19,440 bases of DNA from Planctomycetia bacterium (lineage in GTDB: Bacteria > Planctomycetota > Planctomycetia > Pirellulales > UBA1268): positions 1 through 19,440 of the forward strand of contig RGBY01000016.1 in assembly GCA_009919445.1 (NCBI GenBank), written 5' to 3'. Positions within the stretch are counted from its first letter, which is position 1. Each line of letters begins with the position of its first letter. The translations under genes were made by a program, and so were the position numbers. This document shows, one piece after another, positions 15,428 to 19,440 of the stretch. Under the pieces are notes generated by a model. That model searched no databases. It was not told where the DNA came from and saw nothing but the letters and a program-made list of their open reading frames with translations.

Positions 15428-17729
15428 TGTCCCTGGCTGCTCCAGAGAGCGTCAGTGAGGTTGGGCCATTGACTGCCGCTACCGAGATGTTCGGGCCTGC
15501 TTTGGCCAGCCAGGATTCAAGTTCAAGGCGGGAAAGCCCCACGGCAATCATGGCCCCGTGGGAGGAGGCAAGATCCATTGTCCGGCCTCGATGGAAGGCA
15601 ACCTGGCAGGCCTGCTCAAATGACAGTGCTCCAGTGACATACGCGGCGGCAATCTCACCGACGCTGTGGCCGACACAGGCTGCCGGCTCAATGCCCCAGT
15701 GCCGCCAGACCGCAGCAATACCAGCCTGAACTGCAAAGATGGCTGGCTGCGCGAAGCGGGTAAGCGTGAGCCGGGAAGAGGCCTCGTCTCGAAGAAGTTC
15801 TTCGACGAGCGACCAGTTTCCGTAGCGGGAGAATTCAGCCCCACAGTCTTCAATCACCCGGCGAAAAATACCACTGGAAGCAAACAGGCGGCGGCCCATC
15901 GCCCACCACTGAGGTCCCTGTCCGCTGAAGACAAAGGCAACCTCCTGTGGCCTGAGGTCGGCGTGACGATCCCCGGGTGGCTGGTCAGCAAGGCTGGTCG
16001 CTGCCTGCCGGAAGAGCCGGGCACAGTCGGCATGATCGCGAGCCACAATCGCCATCCGTGTCTGACCACCTGAGCGGCGATGGGCTAGAAAGGCAGCAAT
16101 TTCACTGAGGTTGAGGTCGGCTCCCCCGAGCGGCTGTTTGTCTTCCAGCCAGTCAGCCAGTGTTGCAGTAGATGCGGCAAGACTCCGGAGATCACGAGCT
16201 GCCAGTGGCACCAGCAAAGGTTCACTGACCCACTCTGATGCTGGCTCGCGATCAATTCGCGGAACGGGTTGATTGTCTCCACCAGCCCGCACGTCAGCCT
16301 GGTCTGGTGAAGGGCCGGTGCTCGGGGCTTCCCCGAGAATGACGTGGGCATTCGCGCCGCCGTATCCAAAGCCGTTGATGGCAGCCAGTCGTGGCTGCGG
16401 GTGGCCTTGCTGACTGGTGGTGGGCCAGTCGCAGCTGACCGTTGGGACCTGCAGGCCGAGTTTGTCAAAGTCGATAGCCGGATTGGCCTGCTGGAAGTGC
16501 AAGTGCGCGGGGATGCGTCGATGATGGAGCGACAGGGCCACCTTGATCACGCTGGCAATGCCGGCAGCGGCCTCAAGATGGCCAATGTTGGTCTTCACAG
16601 ACCCGATCAGGCAGGGGCGGTCGGCTGGTCGGTCTCTGCCAACTACGCTGCCGATGGCGTTTGCTTCAATCGGATCACCGACAGGGGTTCCCGTCCCATG
16701 AGCCTCGACATAGTCGATGGCGTGAGGGGCAATCCCCGCCTGCTTGCAGGCAGTCCGAATCAGTTGTTGCTGGGCCTCACCGTTGGGAACGGTCAGTCCC
16801 GCTGTTCGGCCATCTTGGTTGGTAGCAGTGGCTCGGATGACGGCGTAGATCAGGTCTCCGTCGGCGACCGCAGCGGCAAGTGGTCGAATGAGCACCATGC
16901 CGGCACCTTCGCTCCGGACATAGCCGTTGGCTCGTCGATCGAAGGTTTTGCAGCGGCCATCGGGCGAGAGTACCCCAAGCTGGCTGAAGGCAACGGTGAA
17001 GTCTGGCATCAGCAACGCATTGACGCCGCCCGCCAAGGCCATCTGACTTTCCCCTCGACGGATTGATTCGCAGGCCAGATGGACGGCGAGCAGCGAAGAT
17101 GAGCAGGCCGTGTCGATCGCCAGGCTTGGGCCGCGGAGATCAAACGAATACGAGATGCGGTTGGCGGCGATGCTCGAAGAGCCGCCTGTGTTGCTGTAGG
17201 GCGTGATGACCCCACGATCCTGAAAACTGAGTGACGCAACGGCGTGATCAAATGAGGAGATGCCGATGAAGACCCCGACATCCTGGCCGGCAAGTGCCCG
17301 AGGGGCCGTGCCAGCATCTTCAATGGCACGCCAGGCGACCTCGAGCAGCAACCGCTGCTGGGGGTCCATCATGGCAGCTTCACGCGGTGAGATACCAAAG
17401 GCCCGGGGGTCAAAGGCGTCAATGTCGGTGATGTGGCCACCCCAGCGACTGAGGAGTTTGCCCGGGGCGGCAGAACCTGCCCGATAGAACTTCTCAGTGC
17501 TCCAGCGATCGGCGGGCGTCTCGGTGATCGCATCACGACCGCTGTTCAGCAGTTCCCAGAACGTCTGCCAGTCATTAGCGCCACCGGGAAGTCGGCAGCC
17601 GATTCCGACAATAGCCAGAGGCACGTTCGTTCCATCATCACCACTGAGAGCGGTGGCGTGACTGGCCTGGCGGGAACGCCGGGAACCTGACGGTTGATTG
17701 GTTGGATTGGAGCGGTTGGTGTCGTACAT
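15366..17729 (-). CDS. Hybrid PKS-NRPS, upstream frame: KS and truncated AT domain
   Basis: This 787-residue frame starts the megasynthase. After about 35 polar residues, without an obvious docking coiled coil or loading domain, comes a ketosynthase (about 36-465) with the full triad: Cys209 in DTACSSS, His344 in VEAHGTG and His384 in NIGHLEA. A linker leads to an acyltransferase beginning at EVAFVFSGQGPQWW (about 596) with nucleophile Ser689 in GHSVGE. The AT then ends at GIFCRR (about 779-784) plus three out-of-frame residues and a TGA. The usual continuation, with the catalytic His (an AFHS-like motif) and the GPHPVL-like segment, is absent. The next frame resumes at the AT-end/post-AT linker. 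The start ATG at 17729 lacks a clear ribosome-binding site but follows the permease stop by 39 bp, suggesting one transcript. As read, the AT should be inactive. Confidence 0.93.
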   Translation of the reverse strand: MYDTNRSNPTNQPSGSRRSRQASHATALSGDDGTNVPLAIVGIGCRLPGGANDWQTFWELLNSGRDAITETPADRWSTEKFYRAGSAAPGKLLSRWGGHITDIDAFDPRAFGISPREAAMMDPQQRLLLEVAWRAIEDAGTAPRALAGQDVGVFIGISSFDHAVASLSFQDRGVITPYSNTGGSSSIAANRISYSFDLRGPSLAIDTACSSSLLAVHLACESIRRGESQMALAGGVNALLMPDFTVAFSQLGVLSPDGRCKTFDRRANGYVRSEGAGMVLIRPLAAAVADGDLIYAVIRATATNQDGRTAGLTVPNGEAQQQLIRTACKQAGIAPHAIDYVEAHGTGTPVGDPIEANAIGSVVGRDRPADRPCLIGSVKTNIGHLEAAAGIASVIKVALSLHHRRIPAHLHFQQANPAIDFDKLGLQVPTVSCDWPTTSQQGHPQPRLAAINGFGYGGANAHVILGEAPSTGPSPDQADVRAGGDNQPVPRIDREPASEWVSEPLLVPLAARDLRSLAASTATLADWLEDKQPLGGADLNLSEIAAFLAHRRSGGQTRMAIVARDHADCARLFRQAATSLADQPPGDRHADLRPQEVAFVFSGQGPQWWAMGRRLFASSGIFRRVIEDCGAEFSRYGNWSLVEELLRDEASSRLTLTRFAQPAIFAVQAGIAAVWRHWGIEPAACVGHSVGEIAAAYVTGALSFEQACQVAFHRGRTMDLASSHGAMIAVGLSRLELESWLAKAGPNISVAAVNGPTSLTLSGAARDIEQLASQLEEAGIFCRRPDC

Positions 17730-17768
17730 CTGTTCGCGGACGTGACGGGAAGCAGGTATGAAACGAGA

Positions 17769-18920
17769 TCAGGCGATTTCTCGAAAGGCCTCAGTGGGGA
17801 GTAGGCGGGCTGCTCGACGGGCAGGCAGCCAGGCACCGATCAGTCCAATACCCAAAGCAATAGCGAGACCTTGTCCAAGTGTTTCGGCGTTGATTACCGG
17901 CGCGATCATGCCTCCGGCAGCGGGTGAACGACTGATCAGACTGGTCAACACGAATGCGGCCAGACTGCCGACTACGGCGGCAGCCAGCGCCAGGCCAAAT
18001 GATTCCATCAGGATCATCAGCATGATTCGCTGGCGTGGCCAGCCAATGGCACGGAGGATGCCAATCTCGCGAGTACGTTCGTGCACACTGGTCATCATGG
18101 TGTTGAGTGTGCCGATGCCACCGATGACCATGGCGACGAGTGACGTCATCCAGGCCATGCCATCAGCAAGTTTCAGCCGGGTGTCTGTCTTTACAAATTC
18201 AGCGGTTGGCAACGCCAGTAGCCGAGGGTCAACCGCCTCAATGGCACGGGTCGCCGCCGTCGGGTCAGGCCGCTCTGATTCATGGTCGAGCACGACATTG
18301 ATGTAGGTGACCTGGCCATCGCGACCGGTAAGCCTCTGGAGGACCGGCAGAGGCATGATCAGAGAACCGTTTTCCCAGACACTGTTGCTCCGAAAGACCC
18401 CGGCCACACGAAACGATTCCGTGAACAGCGAGACCGTGCTTCCGGTGGAAAGCCCCAGACGCCCGGCAAGGTTTTCACCAATGAGAAGTTCACGGCCGTC
18501 GCGGGCACGAAACGGTGAAGCGTGCCTCTCAGCCGGAGCGACTCCTACCAACTCATAGTCGGCAACGAGCCAGGAATCAGTAGCCAGGCCCATTGTCGGA
18601 ATCCCGTAGACACCCTCGTCTTCGAGTGAAACGGTCTCTAGTAAGACGCCCGCAGTCCGGGCTACCTGCGGAAGAGCGGCCAACTGGTTGCTCATTCCGG
18701 CAGCAACGGAACTGCTGAGCCGATCGGCCGCTCCTTGTCGAGAGACGACAATGTCGATGGCGTGGTTGGTGTAGACGTCAGCAAAGGCCTGGCGGAACCC
18801 GCGGCTGATTCCCAGGAGCGATACAATCGCGGTCATGGCCGTTGCCAAGGCCACCAGCGTGAGTGTTGCGCGAAAGGGCCGCCGCACAATATTTCGATAG
18901 ACAAGTTCCGGAAACCGCAT
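17769..18920 (-). CDS. ABC transporter permease, MacB/FtsX type
   Basis: This inner-membrane permease has 383 residues and the four-helix MacB layout: TM1 at about 19-38, a large periplasmic core domain (about 50-245), then TM2 (254-276), TM3 (303-330) and TM4 (348-367). The conserved coupling segment ERTREIGILRAIGW (281-294) and the C-terminal PTEAFREIA (375-383) are typical of permeases that pair with LolD/MacB ATPases. No ATPase is fused or adjacent; the fitting one is encoded at 6617-7342. The gene precedes the PKS-NRPS by 39 bp on the same strand and is probably co-transcribed with it, so export of the product or self-protection is the likely job. MacB-type systems usually need a periplasmic adaptor, and none is in the window. 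The start at 18920 begins with the common MacB-like MRFPELVYRNI but has no clear ribosome-binding site. Confidence 0.92.
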   Translation of the reverse strand: MRFPELVYRNIVRRPFRATLTLVALATAMTAIVSLLGISRGFRQAFADVYTNHAIDIVVSRQGAADRLSSSVAAGMSNQLAALPQVARTAGVLLETVSLEDEGVYGIPTMGLATDSWLVADYELVGVAPAERHASPFRARDGRELLIGENLAGRLGLSTGSTVSLFTESFRVAGVFRSNSVWENGSLIMPLPVLQRLTGRDGQVTYINVVLDHESERPDPTAATRAIEAVDPRLLALPTAEFVKTDTRLKLADGMAWMTSLVAMVIGGIGTLNTMMTSVHERTREIGILRAIGWPRQRIMLMILMESFGLALAAAVVGSLAAFVLTSLISRSPAAGGMIAPVINAETLGQGLAIALGIGLIGAWLPARRAARLLPTEAFREIA

Positions 18921-19230
18921 GGCGCAAGGGTGCCGCGAGGCTTATGGCGAGGGGGAAACGCTCACAAGAAAACCCCCGAAACGGTGGGATGGCAACCCGA
19001 CAAGGGCTGCCTTCTTTGTGCATCGGACGGTGACCTCAACAAATTTATGGAAAATTCGGATTACGCAGGCTACGTGCTCGATTCCAGAGAGTCCGATCGA
19101 AGTCCGCAGATTAATAGCCCGAAGAGCAGTGAGGCTGAGGGAAATGGGGCATTCAGAGAAGCCCCGGCATATCTGTCAGTTCTTCTGGAATAGACGGTGA
19201 TACCGATCGAAGACGCCGATTTTCTTCGGT
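18921..19230. other. Divergent intergenic region, 310 bp, no gene supported
   Basis: This separates the permease (-) from the exported protein (+) and should hold both promoters. It is visibly richer in A/T than its surroundings around 19038-19065. A weak sigma70-like pair on the - strand (TTGCCA at 18990-18995, 17-bp gap, TTTTCT at 18967-18972) could serve the permease and PKS but matches poorly at -10. The ten-base word CCGATCGAAG occurs twice (19093-19102, 19203-19212). A stem with TCTTCGGTA (19223-19231) pairing to TAC+CGAAGA (19201-19213) covers the base before and the first base of the + start codon. Open frames here look like random shadows. Confidence 0.5.
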
Positions 19231-19440
19231 ATGAAAAACTGGCAACCGACAGCAGGCCGTGGCCAAGCCCAAAGCAGGCTGATTTCCCGAAAACAGCAGC
19301 GGATCTCAGGCTGGTGGCTGATGGCTCTGCTCTGGATGGTGATTCCGGCCAGTGTTGGCCTCGCCCTTGATCCAAAGGAACTTCACACCGATCGAGATGC
19401 GTTCACGCCCTCAACATTCACCGTTGAGCCAGGTCAGGTG
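19231..19440 (+). CDS. Exported or membrane-anchored protein, 3' end outside the window
   Basis: Seventy codons are open from ATG 19231 to the right edge, with an in-frame stop at 19198. The product has a long basic n-region (Arg/Lys/Gln-rich, residues 1-25), a hydrophobic segment (WWLMALLWMVIPASVGLAL, about 28-46) and then a polar part starting DPKELHTD. This is a classic long planctomycete-style signal peptide or a type II membrane anchor. An internal ATG at residue 31 or 36 is less likely. No ribosome-binding site is clear, and the start codon lies in a small potential stem. Function cannot be judged from this fragment. Confidence 0.65.
   Translation, partial: MKNWQPTAGRGQAQSRLISRKQQRISGWWLMALLWMVIPASVGLALDPKELHTDRDAFTPSTFTVEPGQV

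Noticed and set aside
18735..19193. + strand open frame across the permease 5' end and the intergenic region
   Set aside because: It lies largely opposite the permease N-terminus, has no ribosome-binding site and no protein-like features.

Overview
The window is about 19.4 kb of GC-rich bacterial DNA. It reads most like a planctomycete (Pirellulales-type): widely spaced genes on both strands, several secreted orphan proteins with long basic signal peptides, a stand-alone tRNA without encoded CCA, and a single large hybrid PKS-NRPS. That assignment is an inference from style, not from a marker gene.

Left part (1-2638, + strand): the 3' end of a 2-oxoglutarate/pyruvate dehydrogenase E2 gene (sucB/odhB-like) is followed by the E3 gene lpdA and a tRNA-Arg(UCU). 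This is core metabolism. Middle-left (2661-6563): a secreted protein of unknown function; a lipoprotein related to the S49/SppA protease family on the - strand, whose expected nucleophilic Ser is Gly; an Sfp-type phosphopantetheinyl transferase on + with a strong hairpin in its leader; and a second secreted orphan on - that overlaps the transferase gene tail to tail.

Right part (6617-18920): a biosynthetic locus. A MacB/LolD-type ABC ATPase (+) points at the end of a 10.3-kb PKS-NRPS locus (-). The matching MacB/FtsX-type permease (-) lies directly upstream of the PKS start, 39 bp away, as if in one operon. The megasynthase reads KS-AT(broken)-DH-KR(structural)-ER-KR-ACP-C-A-PCP-TE. This is one fully reducing polyketide module, one amino-acid module and a release domain, so the expected product is an acylated or tetramate-like single amino acid compound. 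The phosphopantetheinyl transferase would arm the ACP and PCP, and the ATPase plus permease would export or handle the product.

The most notable structural fact is that the PKS is split into two overlapping frames inside the AT domain. About 100-120 residues normally present there, including the catalytic His and the extender-unit signature, are absent. This is a real inactivating deletion, a trans-acylated system, or an assembly or sequencing deletion. The sequence alone cannot decide. The window closes with a 310-bp divergent intergenic region and the start of another exported protein that runs off the right edge.
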